This document shows, piece after piece, positions 51,070 to 61,191 of a DNA stretch of 64,000 nucleotides. Made by a program: the position numbers and the translations under genes. The DNA comes from Acetobacterium malicum subsp. dehalogenans DSM 11527 (GTDB lineage Bacteria; Bacillota; Clostridia; Eubacteriales; Eubacteriaceae), in assembly GCF_000472665.1 (NCBI RefSeq), contig NZ_KI421448.1, positions 1 to 64,000 on the forward strand, given 5' to 3'. The stretch's first letter is position 1. Each line of letters starts with the position of its first letter. The notes beneath the pieces are model-generated. The model was not told the origin of the DNA and ran no database searches. It worked only from the letters and a program-made list of their open reading frames with translations.

Positions 51070-53091
51070 CTAAACAAAAATCCGACTGCCGACCTGATAT
51101 ACGACGAATGACACGGCATAGGCCAAACCGATTTGATAAGCCAAGGCAAAGAGAAAATCTCGCCAGTTGCCCAGTTCTTTTTTCATGGTAGCCACAGCGG
51201 CCATACAGGGTGACGCCAGTAAAACAAATATCACAAAGCTATAAGCCGACACTGGGGTAAAAATTTGACTGATGGACTGTGTTAAGCTACCGCCCTGGCC
51301 AGATGATAGCACACTCATGGTACTGATAATCATTTCTTTGGCCGCAATTCCCGTCAGCAAAGCAACTGAGGCGACCCAGTTTCCAAATCCCAAGGGCACA
51401 AAAACCGGCGCAATGACCTTGCCAAATGTTGCCAGGATGCTTTCATCGGGAGCTGTAGCCATCTGAAAACCAATTGTAAAGCTCTGTAAAAACCAGAGCA
51501 CCACCGATACCGCAAAAATAATGGTTCCCGCCCGGACAATGAACTCTTTGGTTCGTTGCCAGACCTGAGTCGCAGTATTCCTCAGCTTTGGCAATCGCAG
51601 CGGCGGAATCTCCAGTAAGTAACCGGAATCTGCTCCCTTAAACCAGGTTTTTGAAAGAACAAATCCTGATCCAAAAACCACGGTTAAGCTCACCAGATAA
51701 AGAGAGAATACCAACAAGGTTTGATATTGCACAAAAAACACCGAAGCCATTAATACGTAAATGGGCATCTTGGCCCCACAGGAAATAAAGGGCGTCAATA
51801 CGGCGGTCAGTTTACGTTCCCGTTCATTTTCCAGGGTTCGGGTAGCCATAATTCCAGGAACCGAACATCCCAGGCCGACTACCATCGGGATAAAGGATTT
51901 CCCCGATAAACCAAAATGTCTGAAAATCCGATCCATAATAAAAGCGACCCGGGCCATGTAGCCGCTATCTTCCAAAATCGAGATAAATATGAACAATACG
52001 ACTAACTGCGGCACAAAGGTCAACACCGCTCCAACCCCGGCAATCACGCCGTCATTGATCAGGGCGATAATCCAGTCGGCAGCACCGAGATTGCCCAATA
52101 CTGCGGCCACCCCGACCATCAGGACATCATTGATAAACCACTCGATGCCACCGATGGTAATATCCCCCACCAGCGTAATCGAAACATAATAGATCACAAA
52201 CATAAAGAGAAAGAAAATCGGTAAGGCAGCATACCGGTTCATTAATACCTTATCCAGTTTTTCCTGAAATTGGATGGCATTTTCTTTGGTTTTCCTAGTT
52301 GCCTGACTGATCCCCGCGGTGATAAAGCGATAGCGATAATCGGCAATGGCGCTGTCGACATCATGCTTTGACAGCACTTCGATTTTTTTTCTGACCACAG
52401 CGATATCTTCCAGTAAATCACTATTATTATGAATCTTCAGTAGTACCTCTTCGTCTTTTTCAATCAGTTTGATGACGCGAAACAGGCGCGGATAACCGGC
52501 CAGGATCTCCGGATACTTATTCTGAAGCAGCTCGTCAAATTCATTGAATAACGTCATTATTTCCGGGGGAAATATCTGCGGGAATTCTTTGAGCTTTTTG
52601 ATCTCCAGTGTTTTTTCAACCAGTTTGATCAGTTCATCAATGCCGGTTTCTTTTTGAGCGGATATTTCGATAAAGGGATAGCCAAAAATTTTTTCCATCT
52701 CCCGAACGTCGATCTCAACCCCGGTTTTCTTGACCACATCCATCATATTCAAGGCGCCAACCATGGGACAATTAAGCTCCATCAACTGGGTGCTTAAATA
52801 GAGATTTCGTTCAATATTAGAGGCGTCAATAATATTGATAATCAGATCCGGTCGTTCTTCCAGCAGAAAATTCCGGGACACAATCTCATCCATTGAATAG
52901 GGTGCCAATGAATAAATTCCTGGCAGATCGACCAGGGTGATATCCTTATTTGTGTCTCTCAGATTTCCTTCTTTTTTTTCAACGGTTACCCCCGGCCAGT
53001 TTCCCACATAGAGATTACTGCCGGTCAGACAATTAAAAAGGGTGGTCTTTCCCGAGTTGGGATTTCCCGCCAACGCGATTTTATATTTCAT
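51070..53091 (-). CDS. feoB: Ferrous iron transporter FeoB
   Basis: 673 aa. The N-terminal G-protein domain has G1 GNPNSGKTT (8-16), G3 DLPGIYSL and G4 NMMD. A helical GDI-like domain spans about 170-270, then about eight to ten transmembrane helices with two Gate motifs (FIMDRIFRHFGLSGKSFIP, SCGAKMP with the conserved Cys, and GIAAKEM). Imports Fe2+ under anoxic conditions. AGGAAA precedes ATG. It follows feoA, with a small hairpin between them. Confidence 0.96.
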   Translation of the reverse strand: MKYKIALAGNPNSGKTTLFNCLTGSNLYVGNWPGVTVEKKEGNLRDTNKDITLVDLPGIYSLAPYSMDEIVSRNFLLEERPDLIINIIDASNIERNLYLSTQLMELNCPMVGALNMMDVVKKTGVEIDVREMEKIFGYPFIEISAQKETGIDELIKLVEKTLEIKKLKEFPQIFPPEIMTLFNEFDELLQNKYPEILAGYPRLFRVIKLIEKDEEVLLKIHNNSDLLEDIAVVRKKIEVLSKHDVDSAIADYRYRFITAGISQATRKTKENAIQFQEKLDKVLMNRYAALPIFFLFMFVIYYVSITLVGDITIGGIEWFINDVLMVGVAAVLGNLGAADWIIALINDGVIAGVGAVLTFVPQLVVLFIFISILEDSGYMARVAFIMDRIFRHFGLSGKSFIPMVVGLGCSVPGIMATRTLENERERKLTAVLTPFISCGAKMPIYVLMASVFFVQYQTLLVFSLYLVSLTVVFGSGFVLSKTWFKGADSGYLLEIPPLRLPKLRNTATQVWQRTKEFIVRAGTIIFAVSVVLWFLQSFTIGFQMATAPDESILATFGKVIAPVFVPLGFGNWVASVALLTGIAAKEMIISTMSVLSSGQGGSLTQSISQIFTPVSAYSFVIFVLLASPCMAAVATMKKELGNWRDFLFALAYQIGLAYAVSFVVYQVGSRIFV

Positions 53092-53155
53092 TTTGTTTCC
53101 TCATTTCCATTGATGCCAGACTAAAATGCTGATTAAATAAATTCAAACAACGAAA

Positions 53156-53171
53156 CCACCTATAAAGGTGG
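53156..53171 (-). terminator. Small hairpin between feoA and feoB
   Basis: CCACC, 6-base loop, GGTGG, then TTTCGTTG on the minus strand. It could lower read-through into feoB, or only be an mRNA stability element. Confidence 0.4.
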
Positions 53172-53182
53172 CTTCTCGTTTA

Positions 53183-53413
53183 TTACTGAACCATTAAAAT
53201 ATTCTCAGCATCTTTTTTCCGGAGACTGAGGGAATATCCTCTGAGGCGAACCTCGATAGGATCTCCAAATGGAGCTGTTTTATTAACTTGAATCTCTACA
53301 CCTGGTGTTACACCCATGTCCATGAGTTTGCGACGCATTAATCCTTCTACGGCAATAGAGCCTACACAAGCTTTCTGACCTGGTCTTAAATCTTTCAAAG
53401 TAAACATAAACAC
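53183..53413 (-). CDS. feoA: Ferrous iron transport accessory protein FeoA
   Basis: 76 aa SH3-like small protein that works with FeoB. FTLKDLRPGQKACV, LMDMGVTPGVEIQV and DPIEVRLRGYSLSLRKKDAENI are typical. AAGGT six bases before ATG. First gene of the feo operon, directly behind the Fur-type promoter. Confidence 0.95.
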   Translation of the reverse strand: MFMFTLKDLRPGQKACVGSIAVEGLMRRKLMDMGVTPGVEIQVNKTAPFGDPIEVRLRGYSLSLRKKDAENILMVQ

Positions 53414-53493
53414 ACCTTCTATTCTTATGGTTTAAATTCATACATGAGATCTGTCATAATTTGTTAACGATGACTTTCTTTTTTGTTAGCTTT

Positions 53494-53528
53494 ATTATAC
53501 TCTAATTGAAATTCATTGTCAATTAGAG
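53494..53528 (-). promoter_or_regulatory. feoAB promoter with overlapping Fur-type box
   Basis: Perfect TTGACA (53517-53522), 17-base spacer and TATAAT (53494-53499). A 10-base inverted repeat (CTCTAATTGA/TCAATTAGAG, 53500-53528) spans the spacer and -35. Inside it, TGAAATTCATTGTCA (53507-53521) matches the 7-1-7 Fur box TGATAATNATTATCA at 11 of 14 positions by eye. Iron-loaded Fur would block RNA polymerase here. Confidence 0.85.
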
Positions 53529-53567
53529 TCTGAAACTTTTTATCGTCTTAAGCTTTATTTAAACGTA

Positions 53568-53598
53568 TCTAAAAAAGAAAGCTGCAGGCAGCTTTCTT
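53568..53598 (-). terminator. Terminator of uvrBA
   Basis: AAGAAAGCTGC, 2-base centre, GCAGCTTTCTT, followed on the minus strand by TTTT and TAGAT. Located 130 bases after the uvrA stop and upstream of the feo promoter. Confidence 0.8.
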
Positions 53599-53618
53599 GA
53601 GGTTAGTCTGATACTACC

Positions 53619-53705
53619 GTACCGACAAATGACCAGGGGGTCAGACCCTTATTAATCTGTTGTTCACTGCGGGATCGTGACACATGATCAAACAATTGTC
53701 GGTAC
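53619..53705. repeat. 87-base element with 10-base inverted ends and REP-like core
   Basis: GTACCGACAA at 53619-53628 and its exact complement at 53696-53705 enclose a segment with GGGGGTCAGACCC (53636-53648). No ORF inside. A 13-base piece of the left end with its flank (ACTACCGTACCGA, 53613-53625) recurs at 50846-50858 next to the FeoB-associated gene. It may be a small non-autonomous mobile element. Confidence 0.5.
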
Positions 53706-53724
53706 TGGGTATCCTTTTTATCAA

Positions 53725-56532
53725 TTATGGTAAGATTCGCTTGAGATACTGGCCGGTGTAGGATTCGGGGACCTGGGCAATTTCTTCGGGGGTTCCGATC
53801 GCGATGATGGTTCCGCCGCCGTCGCCGCCTTCGGGGCCGAGGTCGATAATGTGGTCAGCCACTTTGATCATGTCCAGCTGATGCTCAATAACAACCACGG
53901 TGCTGCCGCTGTCGGCCAGTCGCTGGATTACGGTGATCAGTTGATGGACATCGGCAATGTGCAGACCGGTGGTTGGCTCATCCAGCACATAGAGGGTTTT
54001 GCCGGTATTGCGTTTGCTTAATTCGGTAGCCAGTTTAACCCGCTGGGCTTCGCCGCCGGATAGCTGGGTTGAAGGTTGCCCCAGGCGCACATAACTGAGA
54101 CCCACGTCATATAAGGTTTGGAGTTTATCATTAATTTTGGGAATGTTGCTGAAAAATTCCAGAGCCTCTTCCACCGTCATATCCAGAACATCAGCGATGT
54201 TTTTCCCTTTATATTTCACTTCCAGGGTTTCACGGTTATAGCGCTTGCCGCCACAGACCTCGCAAGGAACATAAACATCCGGCAGAAAATGCATTTCGAT
54301 TTTGATGATTCCGTCACCGCTGCATTTTTCGCAGCGGCCACCTTTGACGTTAAAGCTGAACCGGCCTTTCTGATAACCTCGGGCCTTGGCTTCCGGGGTT
54401 TTGGCAAAAAGATCCCGGACCAGATCAAACACCCCGGTATAGGTGGCCGGATTAGAGCGGGGGGTTCTGCCGATTGGGGACTGATCAATATCAATAACCT
54501 TGTCGATGAATTCGACCCCTTCGATACTGGTGTATTTTCCCGGTTTTTTGAGGCTGCGGTAAAGTTTCTGAGAAATCCCCTTATAGAGAATTTCGTTGAT
54601 CAGGGTACTTTTCCCCGATCCTGAAACCCCAGTCACGCAGATGAATTTCCCTAACGGGAAATCCACATCCAGGTTCTTTAGATTATTCTCCCGGGCGCCA
54701 ACAATTTTGATCGTATCGCCAGTTCCTTCCCGACGCCTTTCCGGAATCGGAATAAAGCGCTTACCACTGAAATATTGACCGGTGACCGATTCAGGCACTG
54801 CCATAATTTCTTCGAGGCTTCCCTGGGCAACGATTTCGCCGCCGTGAACCCCGGGGCCCGGGCCAATATCGACAATATAGTCGGCGGCTTGCATGGTTTC
54901 TTCATCGTGTTCGACCACGATCAGAGAATTCCCCAAATCAGTTAACCGCCGCAGGGTTTCCAGCAGTTTCTGATTGTCCCGCTGATGGAGCCCGATGCTG
55001 GGTTCATCCAAAACATATAACACTCCTACCAGACCCGAGCCAATCTGGGTGGCCAACCGGATCCGTTGGGATTCGCCGCCGGACAAGGTGCCGGCATTCC
55101 GGGACAGAGTCAGATACTCCAATCCGACGTTTTTGAGAAAATTCAGGCGCGCGTCGATTTCTTTGAAAATTGATTCACCGATTATCATTTCCCGATCGCT
55201 CATGGTCAGGGTATTAAAAAATTCAATCAGCTGGCCAATCGACATATCGGTGATTTCGATAATGTTCATATCATGAATCGTCACGGCCAGACTTGTTGGG
55301 TTCAGCCGCTTGCCGTGACAGGTGGGACAGGGTGTTTCGGACATATAGCGTTCAATAAGAGAACGCATCCGCTCTGACGTGGTTTCAATATAGCGCCGTT
55401 CCATGTTTCTAATCAACCCTTCAAAGGTGGAGCTATAGGTTCCCGAAAACTTGCCTTCATAGGCGATTTCGAGCACCTCATCACTGCCATATAAGAGAGC
55501 ATTCAAGAAGGCTTCACTGGCATTTTCCAGCGGTGACTCAATCGAAAACTGATGTTTTTCAGCGAGCGCCTTAATCAGATTATAATAATATTTGGAATCG
55601 CTTTTTAAACCAAAAAACTTGATCGCGCCATTGGAAATTGATAGGCTTTTGTCGGGGATCAGCAAATCCGGATCCACTTCCTGATGAAAGCCCAGGCCAT
55701 GGCAATCCGGGCACATCCCAAAGGGGTTATTGAATGAAAAGGTTCGCGGTTCCAATACGTCCATCGCAATGCCGCAATCGGCACAGGCCAGTTTTTCGCT
55801 AAAAAGCTGCGCTTCGCCGCCAATCACATCGCAGATCACCAATCCACCGGATAGCTTCAGGGCGATTTCCAGCGAATCAGACAGTCGTTTTCCCAAATTA
55901 TCCTTCGCCACCAGACGGTCGACCACCACTTCGATGGTATGCTTTTTATTCTTATCAAGATTGATTTCATCGGTGACCTCCATCGGTTCGCCATCGACGA
56001 TAATCCGTACGAAGCCCTCTTTTTTGATGTGATCAATGGTTTTCTTATGCTGACCTTTTTCCTTCCGGATCACCGGTGCCAGAATTTGAAACTTGGTTTT
56101 TTCCGGGAGGGCCATGATGGTATCGACGATCTGATCAACAGATTGCGATTCCACCACCTTTCCGCATTTTGGACAATGGGGAATCCCAATCCGGGCGTAA
56201 AGTAAGCGCAGATAATCATAAATCTCAGTTACCGTGCCAACCGTGGACCGGGGATTACGGTTGGTTGTCTTCTGGTCAATGGAAATCGCCGGGGATAATC
56301 CATCAATGCTCTCCACATTCGGTTTCTGAGACTGGCCCAGAAACTGCCGCGCATAAGAAGAAAGAGACTCCATATAACGGCGCTGCCCTTCGGCATAAAT
56401 GGTATCAAAGGCCAGGGACGACTTCCCCGAACCACTGAGCCCAGTAAAAACCACCAGCTGATCCCGGGGTATTTTCAGGTTAATATTTTTTAAATTGTGC
56501 TCTTTCGCACCTTTTATTTCGATGTACTTCAT
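53725..56532 (-). CDS. uvrA: Excinuclease ABC subunit A
   Basis: 935 aa. Damage-sensing ABC ATPase. Two Walker A motifs ([10 protein letters not shown] near 31-40, [10 protein letters not shown] near 640), two signature motifs ([24 protein letters not shown]), and Zn-binding Cys pairs (CPKCGK, CADCG...[20 protein letters not shown]...CEVCGG). AAGGAG precedes ATG, about 20 bases after uvrB; the two are one operon. Confidence 0.97.
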   Translation of the reverse strand: MKYIEIKGAKEHNLKNINLKIPRDQLVVFTGLSGSGKSSLAFDTIYAEGQRRYMESLSSYARQFLGQSQKPNVESIDGLSPAISIDQKTTNRNPRSTVGTVTEIYDYLRLLYARIGIPHCPKCGKVVESQSVDQIVDTIMALPEKTKFQILAPVIRKEKGQHKKTIDHIKKEGFVRIIVDGEPMEVTDEINLDKNKKHTIEVVVDRLVAKDNLGKRLSDSLEIALKLSGGLVICDVIGGEAQLFSEKLACADCGIAMDVLEPRTFSFNNPFGMCPDCHGLGFHQEVDPDLLIPDKSLSISNGAIKFFGLKSDSKYYYNLIKALAEKHQFSIESPLENASEAFLNALLYGSDEVLEIAYEGKFSGTYSSTFEGLIRNMERRYIETTSERMRSLIERYMSETPCPTCHGKRLNPTSLAVTIHDMNIIEITDMSIGQLIEFFNTLTMSDREMIIGESIFKEIDARLNFLKNVGLEYLTLSRNAGTLSGGESQRIRLATQIGSGLVGVLYVLDEPSIGLHQRDNQKLLETLRRLTDLGNSLIVVEHDEETMQAADYIVDIGPGPGVHGGEIVAQGSLEEIMAVPESVTGQYFSGKRFIPIPERRREGTGDTIKIVGARENNLKNLDVDFPLGKFICVTGVSGSGKSTLINEILYKGISQKLYRSLKKPGKYTSIEGVEFIDKVIDIDQSPIGRTPRSNPATYTGVFDLVRDLFAKTPEAKARGYQKGRFSFNVKGGRCEKCSGDGIIKIEMHFLPDVYVPCEVCGGKRYNRETLEVKYKGKNIADVLDMTVEEALEFFSNIPKINDKLQTLYDVGLSYVRLGQPSTQLSGGEAQRVKLATELSKRNTGKTLYVLDEPTTGLHIADVHQLITVIQRLADSGSTVVVIEHQLDMIKVADHIIDLGPEGGDGGGTIIAIGTPEEIAQVPESYTGQYLKRILP

Positions 56533-56553
56533 GATTCTCCTTATATCGGTTAC

Positions 56554-58530
56554 TTATCTTCTGTAATTCTTGAGATGATGGATTTCGTCCCGCAGTTTAG
56601 CGGCCCGTTCAAATTCCAGGGCTTCTGCCGCGGTCAGCATTTCCAGTTCCAGTTCCTTGATTTTAACATCAATATCCACTGCTTCATCGCCAACCTCATA
56701 GGTTGCCGGTTCTTCAGCCACCTTGGTCGCCTCAATAATCGAGCGGATATCTTTTTTAACCGAGCTGGGAATGATGTTATGGGCTTCGTTATGAGCCGTT
56801 TGAATAGCCCGACGGCGATTGGTTTCGCTGATGGCCCGATCCATGGATGGGGTAATCTTATCAGCATACATAATAACATGGCCTTCCAGGTTACGAGCGG
56901 CTCGGCCAACAGTTTGTATCAGGGAGGTTTCTGATCTCAGGAACCCTTCTTTATCGGCATCCAGAATTGCCACCAGACCAACCTCTGGTAGGTCCAGCCC
57001 TTCTCGCAGCAAGTTGATCCCCACCAGCACATCAAAGGTCCCTAAGCGTAAATCCCGGAGAATTTTCATCCGTTCAATCGTATCCACATCGGAATGGAGA
57101 TAATTCACCAGGATCCCATTTTCCTTGAGGTAATCGGTGAGATCCTCAGCCATTTTTTTTGTCAACGTGGTGACCAATACCCGATTTCCTTTGCCGGTGG
57201 TCAACTTAATTTCACCCAGCAGGTCATCAATCTGACCGGCTACCGGGCGAACCGTTATCTCCGGATCAATCAGACCAGTGGGTCGAATAATCAGCTCAAC
57301 GGTATTCTGGCTGTGCTCTTTTTCGTATTTGCTGGGCGTTGCCGTGGTGAAGACAATCTGATTAATCTTACCTTCAAATTCAGAAAAATTCAGAGGACGG
57401 TTATCATAAGCTGAGGGCAGTCGGAAGCCAAAGTCGACGAGATTGCTCTTGCGGGCCTTATCCCCGGCGAACATGCCACCAATTTGGGGGATTGAAACGT
57501 GGGATTCATCGGCAATAATCAGAAAATCCTTGGGGAAGTAGTCAATCAGGGTATAGGGCGGCGAGCCTGGGGGCAAACCGTTAATGTAGCGGGTGTAATT
57601 CTCGATTCCGTTGCAATAACCCATCTCCCGGAGCATTTCAATGTCGTAATTGGTCCGTTGGAGAATCCGCTGGGCTTCTACCAGGCGATTGTTAGTGGTA
57701 TATTCATCATAACGCTGGCGCAGTTCCTGCTGGATTCCCGCGATTGCCCGTTCCAGATTTTCTGGGGTGGTGGTATGGTGGGAAGCCGGGAAAATCGAGA
57801 CATGGTTCAGCTCGCCATAGATCTCACCGGTCAGCGTATCAATCTCGGTGATCCGCTCGATTTCATCACCAAAAAATTCCAGACGAATCGCTTTATTTGA
57901 TGAGGCCGAGGGAAATATCTCGAGAATATCCCCGCGGACCCGAAAATTGTTCCGTTCGAAGGCAATATCGTTCCGGGTGAACTGGATTTCCACCAATTTA
58001 CGGATGATTGCATCCCGGTCTTTTTCCATTCCCGGACGGAGAGACAGCATCATGTTTTCATAATCAAAAGGACTTCCCAGTCCATATATACAGGACACGC
58101 TGGCAACTACAATCACATCCCGCCGTTCAAACAGAGCCGCCGTGGCGGAATGCCGCAATTTATCTATTTCATCATTGATGGACGAGTCTTTTTCAATAAA
58201 CAGATCCGAGTGCGGAACATAGGCTTCCGGCTGATAGTAATCATAATAGCTGACAAAATATTCCACCGCATTATCCGGAAAAAAACTCCGGAACTCATTG
58301 GTCAGCTGGGCCGCCAGGGTCTTATTATGGGCAATCACCAGGGTTGGTTTTTGGACCGCCTCGATGACCTTGGCCATGGTATAGGTTTTCCCTGATCCGG
58401 TTACACCCAATAAAGTTTGATATTTTAAGCCATCCTGGATTCCTTTAGAAATTTTTTCAATGGCCGGTCCCTGATCTCCCTTGGGTTCGTATTCCGAGAC
58501 AACCTTAAATGCATGCTTCATATCTTTCAT
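56554..58530 (-). CDS. uvrB: Excinuclease ABC subunit B
   Basis: About 658 aa. Helicase-like damage verifier. Walker [15 protein letters not shown], the beta-hairpin region ([15 protein letters not shown]), DEAD-like [12 protein letters not shown], motif [11 protein letters not shown] and a C-terminal UVR motif ([24 protein letters not shown], split over the last 40 residues) that binds UvrC/UvrA. The start MKDMKHAF was set by GGAGG six bases upstream. First gene of the SOS-type operon. Confidence 0.97.
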   Translation of the reverse strand: MKDMKHAFKVVSEYEPKGDQGPAIEKISKGIQDGLKYQTLLGVTGSGKTYTMAKVIEAVQKPTLVIAHNKTLAAQLTNEFRSFFPDNAVEYFVSYYDYYQPEAYVPHSDLFIEKDSSINDEIDKLRHSATAALFERRDVIVVASVSCIYGLGSPFDYENMMLSLRPGMEKDRDAIIRKLVEIQFTRNDIAFERNNFRVRGDILEIFPSASSNKAIRLEFFGDEIERITEIDTLTGEIYGELNHVSIFPASHHTTTPENLERAIAGIQQELRQRYDEYTTNNRLVEAQRILQRTNYDIEMLREMGYCNGIENYTRYINGLPPGSPPYTLIDYFPKDFLIIADESHVSIPQIGGMFAGDKARKSNLVDFGFRLPSAYDNRPLNFSEFEGKINQIVFTTATPSKYEKEHSQNTVELIIRPTGLIDPEITVRPVAGQIDDLLGEIKLTTGKGNRVLVTTLTKKMAEDLTDYLKENGILVNYLHSDVDTIERMKILRDLRLGTFDVLVGINLLREGLDLPEVGLVAILDADKEGFLRSETSLIQTVGRAARNLEGHVIMYADKITPSMDRAISETNRRRAIQTAHNEAHNIIPSSVKKDIRSIIEATKVAEEPATYEVGDEAVDIDVKIKELELEMLTAAEALEFERAAKLRDEIHHLKNYRR

Positions 58531-58553
58531 CAGCACCCTCCAATCGATTCAAT

Positions 58554-58598
58554 GAACATTCGTTCCATTATTTTACCATAGCTTTTTTTTTATGGCAA
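58554..58598 (-). promoter_or_regulatory. uvrBA promoter with LexA (Cheo) box
   Basis: TTGCCA (58593-58598), 17 bases, TAAAAT (58570-58575). GAACGAATGTTC on the minus strand (58554-58565) fits the Gram-positive LexA site GAAC-N4-GTTC and sits over the start point. Typical of SOS-controlled repair genes. Confidence 0.85.
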
Positions 58599-58648
58599 AT
58601 GATAATCTTTATAATTTAATAAAATCTTAATTATTCTTATTTGAATAG

Positions 58649-58672
58649 AAAAAGCATGCCGTAATGGCATGC
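58649..58672 (-). terminator. Terminator of the S41 protease gene
   Basis: Minus strand GCATGCC, loop ATTAC, GGCATGC, then TTTTT; 10 bases after the stop codon. Confidence 0.88.
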
Positions 58673-58681
58673 TCTTTAAAA

Positions 58682-59881
58682 TTAATTGGTACCGCTGAGT
58701 ACTTGCAGGGCCTTTTGAAGCTGGACATCTTCTTCGTCGGTAAAGAAATTATTCTTCATAAAGTCAGTAGCTTCGATGACAATATTCGGCTCCAGACCTT
58801 TTTCGTGAATATTATTGCCGTCGGGAGTGAAATATTCGGAGTTGGTTACTTTAAACCCACCACCATCAGTGAGACTGATGATTTCCTGAACAATGCCCTT
58901 GCCGAAGGTCTTGGTTCCCACCAGCTGGGCGGCTCCGGTATCTTGAAGCGCGCCGGCCAGTATTTCTGCCGAGCTGGCTGATCCGCCATCGACCAGCGCC
59001 ACCATCGGGAGGTTAAGCTGTTCGGTACCGTCTGATGTATACTCTGTTTTCTCGCCATTTTTATCGACTGTGTAGACAACCATTGTTTCGCCGAGAATCC
59101 GGTCGGCAATTTCCACCGCTTCTTTTACCCCACCGCCGGGGTTGCTACGCAAATCAATGACCAGGCCGGTGATGTTCTGAGCCAGTAGCTCACCCAGTTG
59201 GGTTTCAAAGTCGTCTGCGGTTTTATCGGTAAACTCACTGATCTGAATATAACCCTTATCGCCAATTAGCCGGGACTCCACCGTCTTTGCTTCAATGGTT
59301 TTACGAACCAATTGCATTTCAATGATTTCCTCACCTCGCGCAATGGTGATGTTGACAGTGGTGTCGGCTGGGCCCTTCACTTTGGCAACAACCGCATCTG
59401 ATCCGATGGTCGTCACATCTTCACCATCCACCTTGATAATCTTATCTCCAGTTTTGATCCCGGCTTCCTCTGCCGGTGTACCCTTCTGGGGTGCGATGAC
59501 CGTCGTATAACCCTGTTCATCTTCTGTTACCACCACACCAATACCTTCATAGACACCAGTGGCTGATTCCATGTATTTTGAAAATTCCGCGGAGGTAAAA
59601 TAAGTACTGTAAGGGTCGCCAAGGCTTTCAAACATTCCTTTAATGGCTCCATCAACCAGCGTCGTGTTATCCACATCTTTATAGTACTCTAAGCTAATCT
59701 GTTCTTTCAACGCCAATAATTTTTTAATGCCGGCGGCGGTTTCGCTGCTGTCGACATTCACAATCAACTTGTTTCCGATCAGAAAATTGCCGGTTGTTGC
59801 CACTGTGAAGGTAATGATATTGGTGATGATTAGCACCACAATAATCACGATGAGCTTTGTTTTTTTTGATTTATTTTCCAT
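58682..59881 (-). CDS. S41 carboxyl-terminal processing protease (CtpA/CtpB type)
   Basis: About 399 aa. One N-terminal transmembrane helix (about 10-30), then a PDZ domain (YEGIGVVVTEDEQGY...GTPAEEAGIKTGDKI region, about 105-190) and the S41 catalytic domain. The Ser-Lys dyad is visible: Ser about 303 in DGGSASSAEI and Lys about 328 in FGKGIVQ. Acts outside the membrane. The start MENKSK has AGGTGGAG upstream. It follows the M23 gene and ftsEX, so it may process a wall hydrolase or an envelope protein. Confidence 0.94.
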   Translation of the reverse strand: MENKSKKTKLIVIIVVLIITNIITFTVATTGNFLIGNKLIVNVDSSETAAGIKKLLALKEQISLEYYKDVDNTTLVDGAIKGMFESLGDPYSTYFTSAEFSKYMESATGVYEGIGVVVTEDEQGYTTVIAPQKGTPAEEAGIKTGDKIIKVDGEDVTTIGSDAVVAKVKGPADTTVNITIARGEEIIEMQLVRKTIEAKTVESRLIGDKGYIQISEFTDKTADDFETQLGELLAQNITGLVIDLRSNPGGGVKEAVEIADRILGETMVVYTVDKNGEKTEYTSDGTEQLNLPMVALVDGGSASSAEILAGALQDTGAAQLVGTKTFGKGIVQEIISLTDGGGFKVTNSEYFTPDGNNIHEKGLEPNIVIEATDFMKNNFFTDEEDVQLQKALQVLSGTN

Positions 59882-59922
59882 TGTCTCCACCTAATCCTAA
59901 ACTTTTATTCTGCTGCAAATAA

Positions 59923-59958
59923 AACAGGAGAAAAGAATCATGATTCTTTTCTCCTGTT
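59923..59958. terminator. Perfect 36-base palindromic terminator
   Basis: AACAGGAGAAAAGAATCA and its exact complement with no loop bases, downstream of the M23 gene. Followed on the minus strand by an A/T-rich tract. Confidence 0.75.
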
Positions 59959-59985
59959 CTTTCGTTATATTCTACAATGTTTCGC

Positions 59986-61155
59986 TTAAAAATATCCTAA
60001 AGGATCAACAAACGATCCGCCCGAAAGTACCCCAAAGTGGAGATGGGCGCCGGTGGAATCTCCGGTTGAGCCAACATATCCAACCACATCGCCTTTATTG
60101 ACGGTTTGGCCAGATGATACAGCAAAACCACTCATATGGGCATACATGGCCTGAACACCATTGCCTAGATCAACAATCACACAATTTCCATAGCCGCCAT
60201 TCCAACCTGCCGAGATGATCGAGCCATTACCCATCGCCAAAATTGGGGTTCCTGATGGAGCACCCATGTCGACACCGTAATGGGTTCGGTAATCACCCCA
60301 GATCGGATGCAATCGAGTCCCGAAGAAATCATCATCGGCTGAAGGATAATAACCCGGACATGGCCATTGATAGGTTCCGTTTGATGGTACAAAGGAAGTG
60401 CTGCCACCAGTGGTTGATCCGCCTGAAGCTGCGGCCTGAGCAGCCATCGCCGCGCGAACCTGGGCTTCAATATTAGCTGCATTGGCAGCCTCAGCTGCGA
60501 CAATCGCCTGATATTCTGCGACGATGGCCTGATTCTGAGCTAATAAGCTATCTTTTTGAGCCTTAACTTCCTGCTGTTGGGCTAATGCTGTTTCCTGCTC
60601 GCTCTTTTTTGTAACTGTTTGAAGACGATCTGCTTCGATCTTAGCTTTCTTTTCATCGATAATTCTTTTTGTCTCCGCTAAAGCGTCCAGCGATTCCTTG
60701 TCCGATTCAATAATGTACCGGGACATATCAACCTTGGTCACAAAGTCTGCGAAATCACTTGATGTAAACAAAAACTCAAGCATGCTGCCATTTCCGTACA
60801 TGTACATAGTCCGGACACGTTCGTTCATGGCTTCTTCCTGTTCCTGACGCTTCGCTTCAGCAATATTCAGCTCTTCCTGAGTTTTGGCAATATTGGCTTC
60901 CAATGCGGAAATTTCAGCATTGATTTTATCGATGACGCCAGTAATCCGACTCATTTCTTCATTGGCCTTGCCAATTTCAGCTTCGATTCCGGCAATGGTA
61001 TTCTGGGTCATATCAATTTGATATTGAGCTGCTGCCTGTTTTTCATTACTCTCTGCCAGTTGTTCAGTCAGGGATGCTGCATTTACTGGAGATATCAATA
61101 TCCCCAAAGTAACCATTATGCTCACAATGCCTGAAATAATTCGTTTTTTTGTCAT
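59986..61155 (-). CDS. EnvC/PcsB-like M23 peptidoglycan hydrolase activator
   Basis: About 389 aa. Signal peptide (KKRIISGIVSIMVTLGILIS, cut near NAAS), then a long coiled coil (about 30-240) and a C-terminal M23 (LytM) domain. The M23 Zn-site residues are present: HYGVDMGAPSG and STGAHLHFGV. Coiled-coil M23 proteins of this kind are activated through FtsEX, which is encoded just upstream in the operon. The start MTKKRI has AGGAGG eight bases upstream. A paralog lies beyond ftsE at the right edge. Confidence 0.93.
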   Translation of the reverse strand: MTKKRIISGIVSIMVTLGILISPVNAASLTEQLAESNEKQAAAQYQIDMTQNTIAGIEAEIGKANEEMSRITGVIDKINAEISALEANIAKTQEELNIAEAKRQEQEEAMNERVRTMYMYGNGSMLEFLFTSSDFADFVTKVDMSRYIIESDKESLDALAETKRIIDEKKAKIEADRLQTVTKKSEQETALAQQQEVKAQKDSLLAQNQAIVAEYQAIVAAEAANAANIEAQVRAAMAAQAAASGGSTTGGSTSFVPSNGTYQWPCPGYYPSADDDFFGTRLHPIWGDYRTHYGVDMGAPSGTPILAMGNGSIISAGWNGGYGNCVIVDLGNGVQAMYAHMSGFAVSSGQTVNKGDVVGYVGSTGDSTGAHLHFGVLSGGSFVDPLGYF

Positions 61156-61191
61156 CCGACAATCCTCCTGTGTTTGAACAAGTCTAATCAT

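Noticed and set aside
53540-53549. GACGATAA on the minus strand as another sigma-28 site
   Set aside because: No TAAA at 15 bases upstream, and it lies downstream of uvrA and upstream of the feo promoter, not before a motility gene.
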